DNA of 64,000 bases from Candidatus Caldarchaeum subterraneum. GTDB lineage: Archaea; Thermoproteota; Nitrososphaeria_A; Caldarchaeales; Caldarchaeaceae. This document shows positions 24,386 through 32,035 of the stretch, piece by piece. The stretch's first letter is position 1, and every line of letters starts with the position of its first letter. The notes beneath the pieces were generated by a model, which saw only the letters and a list, made by a program, of their open reading frames with translations, was not told the origin of the DNA and searched no databases. The stretch covers positions 112,659 to 176,658 of the forward strand of contig CALHAG010000001.1 in assembly GCA_937934305.1 (NCBI GenBank), written 5' to 3'. Position numbers and translations under genes: made by a program.

Positions 24386-24973
24386 CTAGAGTAGTGGTAG
24401 AATCTGCTCCAGCATGTCTTCAGCGGGCATCTCTGGTGTGAGGATTTTTCGGAGCACGAGGTTTCTGTCTCCGATGTATATGAGGGCGGAATGGGCTATG
24501 AAAGCGGCTTGCTCTTCTTTTTCGAGAGGCCTGATGTGATATTTTTGCCACACCTCGGCCAACTCATCCCAGTCACCGGTCAAAGCAACTATCCTGCTGC
24601 TGTATTTCTCGACGAGGCGTGCGAGGGTTTCGGGCGAGTCGCGGAAAGGGTCGGTGGTGATGAAGATCAAGGCTACGTCTGATGCTTTTGGGCCGAGAAG
24701 CTGCTCAAGCTCCGCATATTTTCTCAAAACCTGTGGACAGACATCGGGACAGTTGGCGTATCCGAAGAAAATCAACACAACCTTCCCTTGGAAAGATTCG
24801 AGAGCTACTCTTTCCCCGTATATGTTTGTTAATGTGAAGCGTGGTAGGGCCCTGCCGCTCATCAAGACATCTGGCTGCATATTAGGCGTCTCCCGCTGAG
24901 AGATAAAGAAGGAGAGAAGAAAGGCTGTCGCGATGACTAACAAATAGAGGGGAATTAGCTTGGCGGTTTTCAT
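24386..24973 (-). CDS. SCO1/SenC-family copper chaperone
   Basis: The 195-residue protein has an N-terminal anchor (about 5-25) and a thioredoxin fold with the copper site C75-PDV-C79 in YANCPDVCP and H161 in FIAHSALIYIG. SCO proteins insert copper into the CuA site of cytochrome oxidase, or handle copper for other cupredoxins. It overlaps the stop of the NirK-like gene by four bases (ATGA), so it may mature that enzyme, a haem-copper oxidase encoded elsewhere, or both. Confidence 0.92.
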   Translation of the reverse strand: MKTAKLIPLYLLVIATAFLLSFFISQRETPNMQPDVLMSGRALPRFTLTNIYGERVALESFQGKVVLIFFGYANCPDVCPQVLRKYAELEQLLGPKASDVALIFITTDPFRDSPETLARLVEKYSSRIVALTGDWDELAEVWQKYHIRPLEKEEQAAFIAHSALIYIGDRNLVLRKILTPEMPAEDMLEQILPLL

Positions 24974-26427
24974 GTTTTCTTGGATGTTTTTTCGCCGACG
25001 TAGACCAGTAGGCTAAGTGCGCCGAGGCCTCCGAAGAAGACGATGAACGCGGTGAGGTCGAAGGTGAAGCCGATTCCCTGGCCCGCCGAGGAAGGCAGCC
25101 CGGCGGCCGCGTAGGCGACCAACGTGCCTTTCATGTATGGATGAATTCCGCAGATGTAGTTGTATTCGCCTTCTTTCTCGATTTTGAAGCTGAACTGCTC
25201 CGCGTTTTTCAGAAGCTGTGAGGCGAAGGAGACAGGGCCCTTGACGGCGGCTACGTTGTGCTGCCCAGTTATCTCACCGGAGCCGATGCTGAGAACATCC
25301 TCGTTAACCCAAGTTATCGTTGAGCCTACGGGGACACGGGCTATCTTGGGGTAGAAGCTGTTACCCACAATCTGTATCATCACTTTTTCACCGGGCAGGA
25401 AGGTCTTGGACTCGTCTGGGGATGTTGGCTCAAAGGGTGCGACAACCCTCTTCGGATTCGCTGGAGGCTGTGCAACGGGGCCGTTGGGGAGGATGACGGG
25501 CGCAGGCGTCGCGTTTGCTGATGCCGCGACTATGCCCACAGCTCCCTTGATGGCCTGTGTGCCGAAGGCATGTGACACGATGAGGAAATTACCCTCAGCG
25601 GGGACACGCCATTCAATCACGTAGGACTCTGTCGGAGCTGCGTTGACTGTCTGCAGCCCAACCTCGACGTTGTCAGGGTTACCTCCCTTGTAAACATACT
25701 CCCAAATGCCTCCGACAGCGTGGAAGCTGGAGACGAGGCTGGGCCCCACGTTGAGGAAGTAGAAGCGGATGTAGTCGCCGGGCCTCGCCTGTATAGGCTC
25801 GGTTACGTAGCGGAAAACACGGCCGTTGAACATCACGTAGACGGGTTTTCCGTCGTAGAAGTCGCGTCCATTCATGTAGACCTCGTGCTGTATAAGGTAG
25901 ACTTTGATGTCGGGCTCGCGGCCCAGCTGCTTCTCCAGCAGATAGCTACCCTTCTTCGGTTCAACAACAACCATGCCATACATGCCGGCGAGCGTGTGCG
26001 TCAATATTCCATGCCCTCCGGGTGCGCAGTGATACATGTAGACACCTGGGAAATCGGCTTTGAAGACCAGCCTACCTTCTCCGCCCGGCGCTATGTTGCC
26101 GACAAACTTCGAGGTCTGTGTGTTGGCCGCGTGGAACGATAAGCCATGAGTATACTGGCCAACGTTCTTGACAACAATCTCGACAACATCTCCCTCATCA
26201 ACAACTATCAAGGGCCCCGGCGAGGTGCCGTTGAAAACAAACGCCCGAAACACCACTCCATCATCTATAACCACATCAGCCTCTGACGCGATGAGAGTAA
26301 ACGACTTGTTGGGCACAGCGTTCGGCGGAGGATTGCCTGGAACACCGGGAGCGTAGACGATAGCCGAAGCAGGAGCCGCCAACGCGAACAAAGTGGCGAT
26401 AACTGCTAAAAGCAACATCCTGTTCAT
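24970..26427 (-). CDS. NirK-like multicopper oxidase with fused cupredoxin domain and C-terminal anchor
   Basis: The 485-residue protein has a signal peptide (1-22) and two NirK-type cupredoxin domains. Type 1 ligands are H94, C134, H144 and M149; type 2 ligands are H99, H133 and H286. H236 matches the second-shell His of nitrite reductase. The catalytic Asp before the type 2 His (in DFHA of known enzymes) is Ser97 here (LSFHA). After a Pro-rich linker, a third plastocyanin-like domain (about 340-440) has H390, C426, H429 and M432, and a membrane helix follows at 455-477. The extra domain could pass electrons to the type 1 site. Copper nitrite reduction is possible but uncertain given the Ser. 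It is divergent from a Bat-type regulator. Confidence 0.85.
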   Translation of the reverse strand: MNRMLLLAVIATLFALAAPASAIVYAPGVPGNPPPNAVPNKSFTLIASEADVVIDDGVVFRAFVFNGTSPGPLIVVDEGDVVEIVVKNVGQYTHGLSFHAANTQTSKFVGNIAPGGEGRLVFKADFPGVYMYHCAPGGHGILTHTLAGMYGMVVVEPKKGSYLLEKQLGREPDIKVYLIQHEVYMNGRDFYDGKPVYVMFNGRVFRYVTEPIQARPGDYIRFYFLNVGPSLVSSFHAVGGIWEYVYKGGNPDNVEVGLQTVNAAPTESYVIEWRVPAEGNFLIVSHAFGTQAIKGAVGIVAASANATPAPVILPNGPVAQPPANPKRVVAPFEPTSPDESKTFLPGEKVMIQIVGNSFYPKIARVPVGSTITWVNEDVLSIGSGEITGQHNVAAVKGPVSFASQLLKNAEQFSFKIEKEGEYNYICGIHPYMKGTLVAYAAAGLPSSAGQGIGFTFDLTAFIVFFGGLGALSLLVYVGEKTSKKT

Positions 26428-26461
26428 GTCTTATAATAGGTGGCTACGTGTAAAAAGTTCA

Positions 26462-26482
26462 TTATGCAACACCGTTGCATAA
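26462..26482. promoter_or_regulatory. Perfect palindrome ttatgcaac-acc-gttgcataa, candidate operator
   Basis: Nine-base arms with a three-base spacer lie between the NirK-like gene and its divergent Bat-type regulator. The site is just upstream of both TATA-like elements (minus strand ctttttac, 26450-26458; plus strand cttaatttata, 26491-26501). That position suits an activator serving both directions. Confidence 0.65.
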
Positions 26483-26520
26483 CAATCAAACTTAATTTAT
26501 AGATTAGTGTTAGACTGTCT

Positions 26521-27129
26521 GTGAAAGCTTCGCCTCATCAGCTGACGGTCGTTGTCCGAAACAGCACCTGTAGAGTGGTGCAGACCCTTTTTCAGAGGGG
26601 TGTTGAAGGCTCTTTCAGGAGCATCAGGGTCGGGGACAGGCTGTCAAGTCATCTTATACAGCTCTCCAAACCCGTTTCCCAGGAGCTTCTCCACATACCC
26701 GACTCAATAGTCTATACGATGGGCCGCAGGTTCGTCTGGGTCGATTCCCCCAGTTGCATAGCGTGCCAAACCCTCTCAAACAACTCAGCCATCCCCCTAA
26801 ACATCATGTTCATCAGAGGCGTCGGCGTAGTCTTCACATTCCTTACACCGGGCCGCCTCGTCTCCCGGAAAATCCTCGACCAGATGCGTGAGAGAGGACT
26901 TGATGTCGAGGTTTTGAACAGGAAAGTCTTCAACCTCCGAGCGGTCTTGACGCCGAAGCAGCAGCAGGTTCTCTACACCGCCTTCATGATGGGGTATTTT
27001 TCACCATCCCGTGAAACAAGCCTCGGAGAAATAGCCACAAGGCTCGGCGTCTCCAAGTCAACTGTCTCACGTCATCTGAGAACCGCTATGAGAAAGCTTG
27101 CGGTAACGACTCCTCAGGCGGCTGTTTAA
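26521..27129 (+). CDS. Bat-type (HTH_10) transcription regulator
   Basis: The 202-residue protein ends with LTPKQQQVLYTAFMMGYFSP and then EIATRLGVSKSTVSRHLRTA, a clear HTH_10 domain. The N-terminal part contains SCIACQTL and an isolated NSTCRVV, candidate metal or redox ligands. GTG 26521 lies about 25 bases after a TATA-like element, fitting a leaderless transcript. It resembles the regulator at 20294 in length and layout and has the same divergent position relative to a multicopper oxidase. Confidence 0.82.
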   Translation: MKASPHQLTVVVRNSTCRVVQTLFQRGVEGSFRSIRVGDRLSSHLIQLSKPVSQELLHIPDSIVYTMGRRFVWVDSPSCIACQTLSNNSAIPLNIMFIRGVGVVFTFLTPGRLVSRKILDQMRERGLDVEVLNRKVFNLRAVLTPKQQQVLYTAFMMGYFSPSRETSLGEIATRLGVSKSTVSRHLRTAMRKLAVTTPQAAV

Positions 27130-27178
27130 GTTTTAAATGCTACTAAGTATATGATAATAACGCAATAAGTGGTAGCCC

Positions 27179-27394
27179 ATGGTCAAGCACATACTGGTAA
27201 CGTTGTCTGACGAGCAGTACAAATGCGTAAGCTTCCTGCGGAATAAGATGGGGAGCAGCGACGCCGAGGTTCTCCGCAACATTTTCCTCTCATGGCTGGC
27301 TGAGAAGGCGATGATCGGGTGTTGGGAGACGGATAGGGCTGTGGAGGAGTTTCAGAAGAAGTGGATGGAGAAGAAGGAGAAGACGACGGTTTAG
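27179..27394 (+). CDS. Small ribbon-helix-helix-like protein
   Basis: The 71-residue protein reads as a short strand (KHILVTLSDEQYKCV) followed by two helices (FLRNKMGSSDAEVLRNIFLS) and a charged tail. The pattern resembles ribbon-helix-helix DNA-binding proteins, with MGSSDAEVLRNI as the helical core. It lies ten bases before cysM on the same strand and may regulate it. A TATA-like aagtatatgataat precedes it at 27145. Confidence 0.55.
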   Translation: MVKHILVTLSDEQYKCVSFLRNKMGSSDAEVLRNIFLSWLAEKAMIGCWETDRAVEEFQKKWMEKKEKTTV

Positions 27395-27404
27395 GCGGCA
27401 AAAT

Positions 27405-28313
27405 ATGACGGTGGTCGGCGCGGAGCTTCTCCGAACAGAGTCAGAGGGTCTGTGGCAGCTGGTGGGCAAAACCCCTCTCCTCAGGCTCAGGTCTTTCGAG
27501 AAACCCGGCGTCAAGCTATACGCCAAATGTGAGATGTTCAACCCCGGGGGCTCGGTGAAGGATAGGCCCGCGCTCAGCATCCTCTTAGACGGCATAAGGT
27601 CCGGACATCTCTCACCGGGTAAAAGCATCCTCGACGCGACATCGGGCAACATGGGAGTGTCCTACAGCATGCTCGCCGCCTCGCTCGGCTACCGTGCCGT
27701 CATGGTCTCACCCGCAAACATCTCACCCATCAAACTCCGCAAAATGAAGGCCTTCGGCGCACAGGTCATCTTGACCGACGCGTTGGAAGGCATCGACGGA
27801 GCCATCCAAAAAGTCAGGGAAATGTATGAACAGGAGCCCGAGAAATATTTCTACGCAGACCAGTACAGCAACCCCGCCAACCCCCGTGCACACTATGAAT
27901 CAACGGGGCCCGAGGTCTGGATGCAGACAGGAGGAAAAATCACTCACTTTGTTGCAGGCGTCGGCACCTCGGGAACTCTACAAGGCACTGCGAGGTTCCT
28001 CAAAGAGAAAAACCCGCGGATAAAAGTGGTTGAGGTGCAGCCGGAGGACGAGTTCCACGGAATAGAGGGCCTCAAACACATGGCTTCAGCCCTGAGACCC
28101 AGCCTATACCGCGAAGACATAGCCGACAACAGATACTTCATCCGCACCGAGGACGCGGCGGAAACCAGCCGAAGACTCGCCAGGTCCGAGGGCCTTCTCT
28201 CAGGATACTCCGGCGGAGCAGCTTTAAGGGCTGCTGTTGAGCTGATTGAGGAGCTGGATGAAGGAGTCGTGGTGGTGGTTCTGCCCGACGGCTACGGTGA
28301 CTCGGAGAGATGA
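27405..28313 (+). CDS. PLP-dependent cysteine synthase (CysM/CysK family)
   Basis: The 302-residue enzyme has the PLP lysine K52 in NPGGSVKDRPA, the substrate loop TSGNMG at 79-84, and the phosphate-binding GVGTSGT at 185-191. It replaces the beta-leaving group of an activated serine with sulfur to give cysteine. Its stop overlaps the start of a JAMM protease gene and a CysO-like sulfur carrier follows. In mycobacteria CysM, Mec+ (a JAMM protease) and CysO form one pathway in which thiocarboxylated CysO donates the sulfur. That pathway is the best inference here. Confidence 0.9.
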   Translation: MTVVGAELLRTESEGLWQLVGKTPLLRLRSFEKPGVKLYAKCEMFNPGGSVKDRPALSILLDGIRSGHLSPGKSILDATSGNMGVSYSMLAASLGYRAVMVSPANISPIKLRKMKAFGAQVILTDALEGIDGAIQKVREMYEQEPEKYFYADQYSNPANPRAHYESTGPEVWMQTGGKITHFVAGVGTSGTLQGTARFLKEKNPRIKVVEVQPEDEFHGIEGLKHMASALRPSLYREDIADNRYFIRTEDAAETSRRLARSEGLLSGYSGGAALRAAVELIEELDEGVVVVVLPDGYGDSER

Positions 28314-28732
28314 AGCTGGTGGTTAAGCGGCGGGTCTTCGAGGAGATAGCCAAGAGATGCATAGAAGGCTATCCCTATGAAACCGCGGGCCTCATGTTCG
28401 GCGACCTCGGCAGCCGGCTTGTCCTCGACATCTACCCCGTCCAAAACATCCACGAACACGACAGAAGAGTAAGATACCGGATAGACCCCATGGAATACTA
28501 CCGCGCAGAGAAGACAGCCGAGGAAAAAGGGATGACTATCGTGGGCGTCTACCACTCCCATCCCAACGTAGCCGCCCGCCCCTCAGCCTACGACCTCGAA
28601 TACGCACTCCCCCCATGGTCATACCTCATACTCTCCGTAAACCATGAAAAAGTCCTCGAATACGCCAGCTGGAGAGCCGTCCAAAACAACGGCGAGAAAA
28701 AATTCCTCCAAGAAGAAGTCGTCATCGAGTAA
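28310..28732 (+). CDS. JAMM/MPN+ metalloprotease, Mec+-like
   Basis: The 140-residue protein is little more than an MPN core. Zinc-site residues are complete: E24 in YPYETAGLMF and H82, H84, S92 and D95 in YHSHPNVAARPSAYD. Such enzymes cut isopeptide or peptide bonds after ubiquitin-like Gly-Gly tails; Mec+ of mycobacteria releases cysteine from CysO-Cys. It overlaps cysM by four bases and lies 54 bases before a CysO-like gene whose Gly-Gly is followed by 89 more residues, an obvious candidate substrate. Confidence 0.9.
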   Translation: MKLVVKRRVFEEIAKRCIEGYPYETAGLMFGDLGSRLVLDIYPVQNIHEHDRRVRYRIDPMEYYRAEKTAEEKGMTIVGVYHSHPNVAARPSAYDLEYALPPWSYLILSVNHEKVLEYASWRAVQNNGEKKFLQEEVVIE

Positions 28733-28744
28733 AGATGAGACGAT

Positions 28745-28756
28745 ATGTATATTAAT
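28745..28756 (+). promoter_or_regulatory. TATA-like element before the CysO-like gene
   Basis: The sequence atgtatattaat lies 31-42 bases before the ATG at 28787. The carrier gene may thus have its own promoter besides read-through from cysM. Confidence 0.45.
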
Positions 28757-28786
28757 GGAACAGCAGTAAAAAGATGAGATAGACAC

Positions 28787-29329
28787 ATGGCTGTTAAGGT
28801 GTATCTTCCGACGCCGCTTCGCCAGTATGCTGATGGCCGGGATATGGTTGAGCTGGACGGCTCGACTGTTGGAGAGGTTCTAAACAAGCTTGTAAGCCGC
28901 TACACCGCGCTTCAGAAGCATTTGTTCAACGAAAACGGGGCGATAAGAAGCTTTGTGAACGTTTTCGTCAACAACGAGGACATACGGTTTCTCGAAGGCG
29001 TCAACACCAAGTTAAAGGACGGAGACGTCGTCTACATCATCCCCTCTATAGCGGGCGGGTTGAGCATCGCGGCCCCGGCCGCCATCTCGAAAAAGCTGGG
29101 CAGAACGGTTAAGCAGCACGGCAGAATAACCGTCCCCGCGAAGCTTCTCAAAAAGGCGAAGAAAAACGAGGTAACCGTCATCATAGACGACGTCAAATAC
29201 CTCTTCGAACCCGATAGATACAACCGCATCTATTTGCCGCCCGCTCTCCGGGAAAAAATAGCACACCTATCCTCTTTCGAGTTCACCCTGTCCGACGGCG
29301 AGCTCATCCTCAGGTTCAGAAGGTTTTAA
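28787..29329 (+). CDS. MoaD/CysO-like ubiquitin-fold sulfur carrier with an 89-residue C-terminal extension
   Basis: The 180-residue protein begins with a beta-grasp sulfur-carrier domain (1-91): VKVYLPTPLRQYADG, a central STVGEVLNKLVSRY helix, and KDGDVVYIIPSIAGG with the Gly-Gly at 90-91. In CysO, MoaD and ThiS the Gly-Gly is the C-terminus. Here the frame continues through LSIAAPAA into a second strand-rich domain with GRITVPAKLLKKAKK and YNRIYLPPALREKI. Cleavage after Gly91, most simply by the adjacent JAMM protease, would create a functional carrier. A TGA lies one base out of frame directly after the Gly-Gly codons (29061-29063), so a frameshift or sequence error is the main alternative. 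Confidence 0.82.
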   Translation: MAVKVYLPTPLRQYADGRDMVELDGSTVGEVLNKLVSRYTALQKHLFNENGAIRSFVNVFVNNEDIRFLEGVNTKLKDGDVVYIIPSIAGGLSIAAPAAISKKLGRTVKQHGRITVPAKLLKKAKKNEVTVIIDDVKYLFEPDRYNRIYLPPALREKIAHLSSFEFTLSDGELILRFRRF

Positions 29330-29353
29330 GAGCAGGCGCAATCAACAGCTTCT

Positions 29354-29758
29354 ATGGTCAAGTTTGTTGTTACGGTTGAGACGGAGGATGATGTAGAGGT
29401 TTCTCTCGAGGCTTCTTCTAAGGAGGAGGCTTTGGCCAACCTCGACGAGCTTCTTGCACTGACACGGGCTGTTGCGGAGAGGCTGAAAACCAAGCCGCAG
29501 CCCAAGGCTCCGAAAAGAAGGGGAAAATCTGAGGCGGTTAAAGCGCTCGAGATAATCGAGCAGAAACTCATTCCATCATCCTTCTTCAGCACCGCGAGAA
29601 CAACAGCGGAGGTTAGACAAAAAATCATCGAGCAATTCGGCCTACCGTTTCAGAGCCGCAAAGTTAGCCAAGCGCTGGGCATACTGTATGACAAAGGTGT
29701 TTTAACGCGTGTCGGGCAAAAAGGCAACTATAGATGGATTCTTCCCAAACAGCCGTGA
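29354..29758 (+). CDS. Putative winged-helix protein
   Basis: The 134-residue protein has an N-terminal region (about 1-45) with alternating strands and a helix (ASSKEEALANLDELLAL). A basic linker (PQPKAPKRRGK) follows. The C-terminal domain looks like a winged helix (TTAEVRQKIIEQFGLPFQSR, then KVSQALGILYDKGVLTRVGQ). It is 24 bases after the sulfur-carrier gene and may be cotranscribed. I do not recognise a family. Confidence 0.5.
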   Translation: MVKFVVTVETEDDVEVSLEASSKEEALANLDELLALTRAVAERLKTKPQPKAPKRRGKSEAVKALEIIEQKLIPSSFFSTARTTAEVRQKIIEQFGLPFQSRKVSQALGILYDKGVLTRVGQKGNYRWILPKQP

Positions 29759-29802
29759 AATAGATGAAGCCATAAATAAAGACCAAGGAGTAAACAAGCC
29801 GG

Positions 29803-30675
29803 ATGAATGTCGCGGAAACCGTTAGGATTTATTTTTCGCTGACGAAGCCTAATGTCTGGTGGCTTCTGGCTTTCACCGGGGCGGCTGGAATCATCGCCGC
29901 CTCCAACGGGTTACCCGACCCCTATCTCTTCACTGTCGCGATTCTTTCAATAACGTTTGGTGTCGCTGGGACGGAGGCTGCTTCAAACTATCTCGAGATG
30001 TCGCTGGACTCTGTGATGAAACGGACTTCGAAGCGTGTTCTTCCGAGGGGGTTGATTAACCCGCCTTGGAAAGCGCTTGTGTTTGGCCTCGTTTTGATGA
30101 CAGTTTCCCTTATTCTCGCTTACCTCATCAACCCGGTTATGTTATTCTTCATGGCGACGGGGATGTTTGACTACCTGGTTATTTATGTGATGTGGAGCAA
30201 ACGACGGACACCTTTGAACATCATTCTCGGAAGCTACGCGGGCGGCGCTCCTCTGATGGCGGGATACACAGCTGTGAGTTATTGGCCGACCGCCGAGGCC
30301 TTCATACTCGCGGCCCTGATAGTGCTCTGGATTCCGCCCCACATCTGGAGCCTCGCACTTATCTACAAGGAGGACTACATGAGAGCACATGTACCCATGC
30401 TGCCCGTCGTCACCTCGGAGGCAACAGCCATCCGCTGCATCTCATCAACAACCATCATATCAGTCCTCTTCACATTCCTACTCTACATCCTCTATCCCGG
30501 GAAATATGGCCTCATCTACCTCATAGCCGCTGCGGTAAGCGGGTTGATGATTGTTCTTCCGGCAACTGCGTTGATGATTAGTCCAAACCGTAAAACAGCC
30601 TACCTACTTTTCAAAACCACGAGCCCACAGCTATTCATCATCATGCTCGCCGTCATGCTGGACACCCTTTTCTAA
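29803..30675 (+). CDS. ctaB: Haem O synthase (protohaem IX farnesyltransferase)
   Basis: This UbiA-family membrane enzyme attaches a farnesyl-type chain to haem for haem-copper oxidases. The 290-residue protein has about eight to nine membrane helices, FSLTKPNVWWL at the N-terminus, the prenyl-diphosphate motif NYLEMSLDSVMKRTSKR followed by VLPRG, and WIPPHIWSLALIYKEDY. The first acidic position of the usual N-x3-D motif is Glu. No oxidase subunits lie in the window. Its stop overlaps the convergent amidohydrolase stop. Confidence 0.88.
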   Translation: MNVAETVRIYFSLTKPNVWWLLAFTGAAGIIAASNGLPDPYLFTVAILSITFGVAGTEAASNYLEMSLDSVMKRTSKRVLPRGLINPPWKALVFGLVLMTVSLILAYLINPVMLFFMATGMFDYLVIYVMWSKRRTPLNIILGSYAGGAPLMAGYTAVSYWPTAEAFILAALIVLWIPPHIWSLALIYKEDYMRAHVPMLPVVTSEATAIRCISSTTIISVLFTFLLYILYPGKYGLIYLIAAAVSGLMIVLPATALMISPNRKTAYLLFKTTSPQLFIIMLAVMLDTLF

Positions 30676-31997
30676 CCAGGCTTAATCCACTGGCCCGTGG
30701 CTGACCCGCTGGGTTCTCCGTCCACTGCTATTATTTTTCCGCGGAGAATTGTGTAGCGGTGTTTGGCGAGGATTTCTCTGCCGTCGAAGGGTGTGAATCG
30801 GTGTTTGCTGTGCAGCTTGTCAGCCTGTATCTTCGAGGGTGTTCTTGGGTCGAAGATGGCGAAGTCGGCGTCCGAGCCTATCAGCAGCCCTCCTTTCCGC
30901 GGATACAGTCCAAAGGTCTTCGCCGGGTTTGTTGAGAGAACTTCAGCCACTTTCTCGAGTGGAAAATGTCCACGCAACGCCATGTCAACCATCAGGGGCC
31001 CCAGTAGCTCGACTCCAAACATGCCCGCGGGAGCCTCGAAAACATTTCTGCTCTTCTCCTCCAAGGTGTGTGGAGCATGGTCGGAGCCGATGTTGGTTAT
31101 CACATTTGTCCGCAGACCTTGTAGAAGCTTCTCCCTGTCTTCTGGAAAACGTATGGGCGGGTTTACCTTCATCAGGTTACCGAAGCGTGGGTAGTCGTTG
31201 CTGTCAAGCAATAGATACTGTGGACAGGTTTCCACATACACTGATGAAGCCCTGTTCCAGCGAAGATAGTCAACTGCTTCGCCGCTGCTGAGATGCACAA
31301 TCAGCGCACGGCCCCCTGTCTTGGCTGCGTAGTAGTTGATTTTGATGACAGAGTCGACCTCGCATATCGCAGGTCTTGAGTATAGATGCGATAAGGGGGA
31401 TACTGGTTCCCGCCGTGTTTTCTGCTCGTAGTGGTGGACGAGGTGGCGATTTTCGCAGTGGAAAGCTATTGTGAAGCCTTTTTCACGGGAGAGTGTGAGC
31501 GCCTCGATGATTGTTGGGTCGCTGGGCTGCTCTATGTCTCCCGTGGTGGGTCCGAGAAAAGCCTTGAAACCAACTGCGCCAGCCTCAAGCATCTCCTCCA
31601 AGCTGTTTAGGCTCTGGTCGGTCAACACACCGTAGAGCCCATAATCCACCCATGATTTGCCGCGCACAAGCTCCGCCTTCTTTCTCAGCGTCGATGCATC
31701 GGCTACGGGTGGAGCTGTGTTGGGCATCTCGAGAACAGTGGTCACGCCACCAGCAGCTGCTGCGGCCGAGCCTGTCGAGAAATCCTCTTTCCACTCATAG
31801 CCCGGCTCCCTGAAGTGAACATGCTCGTCAACAAATCCGGGAAACACATACATCCCCGATGCGTCAACCACCTCCACACCCCGTATGTCAAACTTTTCAC
31901 CAAACGCCGCTATCTTCCCATCAGAGACATAGATGCTGGCCCGCGTTACACCCTGCGGTGAAACTATGTATCCATCCTTGACTACAAGGTCTGACAC
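30672..31997 (-). CDS. Cyclic amidohydrolase (allantoinase / dihydroorotase type)
   Basis: The 441-residue binuclear metal enzyme has GFVDEHVHFREPGYEWKED (metal HxH), the carboxylated-lysine GFKAFLG, and the catalytic Asp in IGSDHAPHT. GGVTTVLEMPNTAPP is shared by allantoinases and class I dihydroorotases, so either allantoin/hydantoin opening or dihydroorotate formation is possible. No other pyrimidine gene is near; the divergent neighbours are molybdenum hydroxylases, which slightly favours purine or heterocycle breakdown. GTG 31997 lies 24-37 bases from a palindromic TATA-like element. Confidence 0.82.
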   Translation of the reverse strand: MSDLVVKDGYIVSPQGVTRASIYVSDGKIAAFGEKFDIRGVEVVDASGMYVFPGFVDEHVHFREPGYEWKEDFSTGSAAAAAGGVTTVLEMPNTAPPVADASTLRKKAELVRGKSWVDYGLYGVLTDQSLNSLEEMLEAGAVGFKAFLGPTTGDIEQPSDPTIIEALTLSREKGFTIAFHCENRHLVHHYEQKTRREPVSPLSHLYSRPAICEVDSVIKINYYAAKTGGRALIVHLSSGEAVDYLRWNRASSVYVETCPQYLLLDSNDYPRFGNLMKVNPPIRFPEDREKLLQGLRTNVITNIGSDHAPHTLEEKSRNVFEAPAGMFGVELLGPLMVDMALRGHFPLEKVAEVLSTNPAKTFGLYPRKGGLLIGSDADFAIFDPRTPSKIQADKLHSKHRFTPFDGREILAKHRYTILRGKIIAVDGEPSGSATGQWIKPG

Positions 31998-32020
31998 ATG
32001 TCTTCACCGGTTGTGAAGCA

Positions 32021-32034
32021 TTTTAAGCTTAAAA
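32021..32034. promoter_or_regulatory. Palindromic TATA-like element ttttaagcttaaaa
   Basis: A 14-base perfect palindrome lies in the 38-base space between divergent genes. It is at TATA distance from the GTG of the amidohydrolase (31997). It is too close to GTG 32036 for that start, but well placed for GTG 32057 in the plus-strand gene. One symmetrical element could serve both directions. Confidence 0.45.
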
Positions 32035-32035
32035 G

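Noticed and set aside
28310-29329. A eukaryote-like ubiquitin system with E1, E2 and RING genes
   Set aside because: Only a JAMM protease and a beta-grasp protein are present. No E1, E2 or RING gene is nearby, and the cysteine synthase neighbour points to sulfur transfer.
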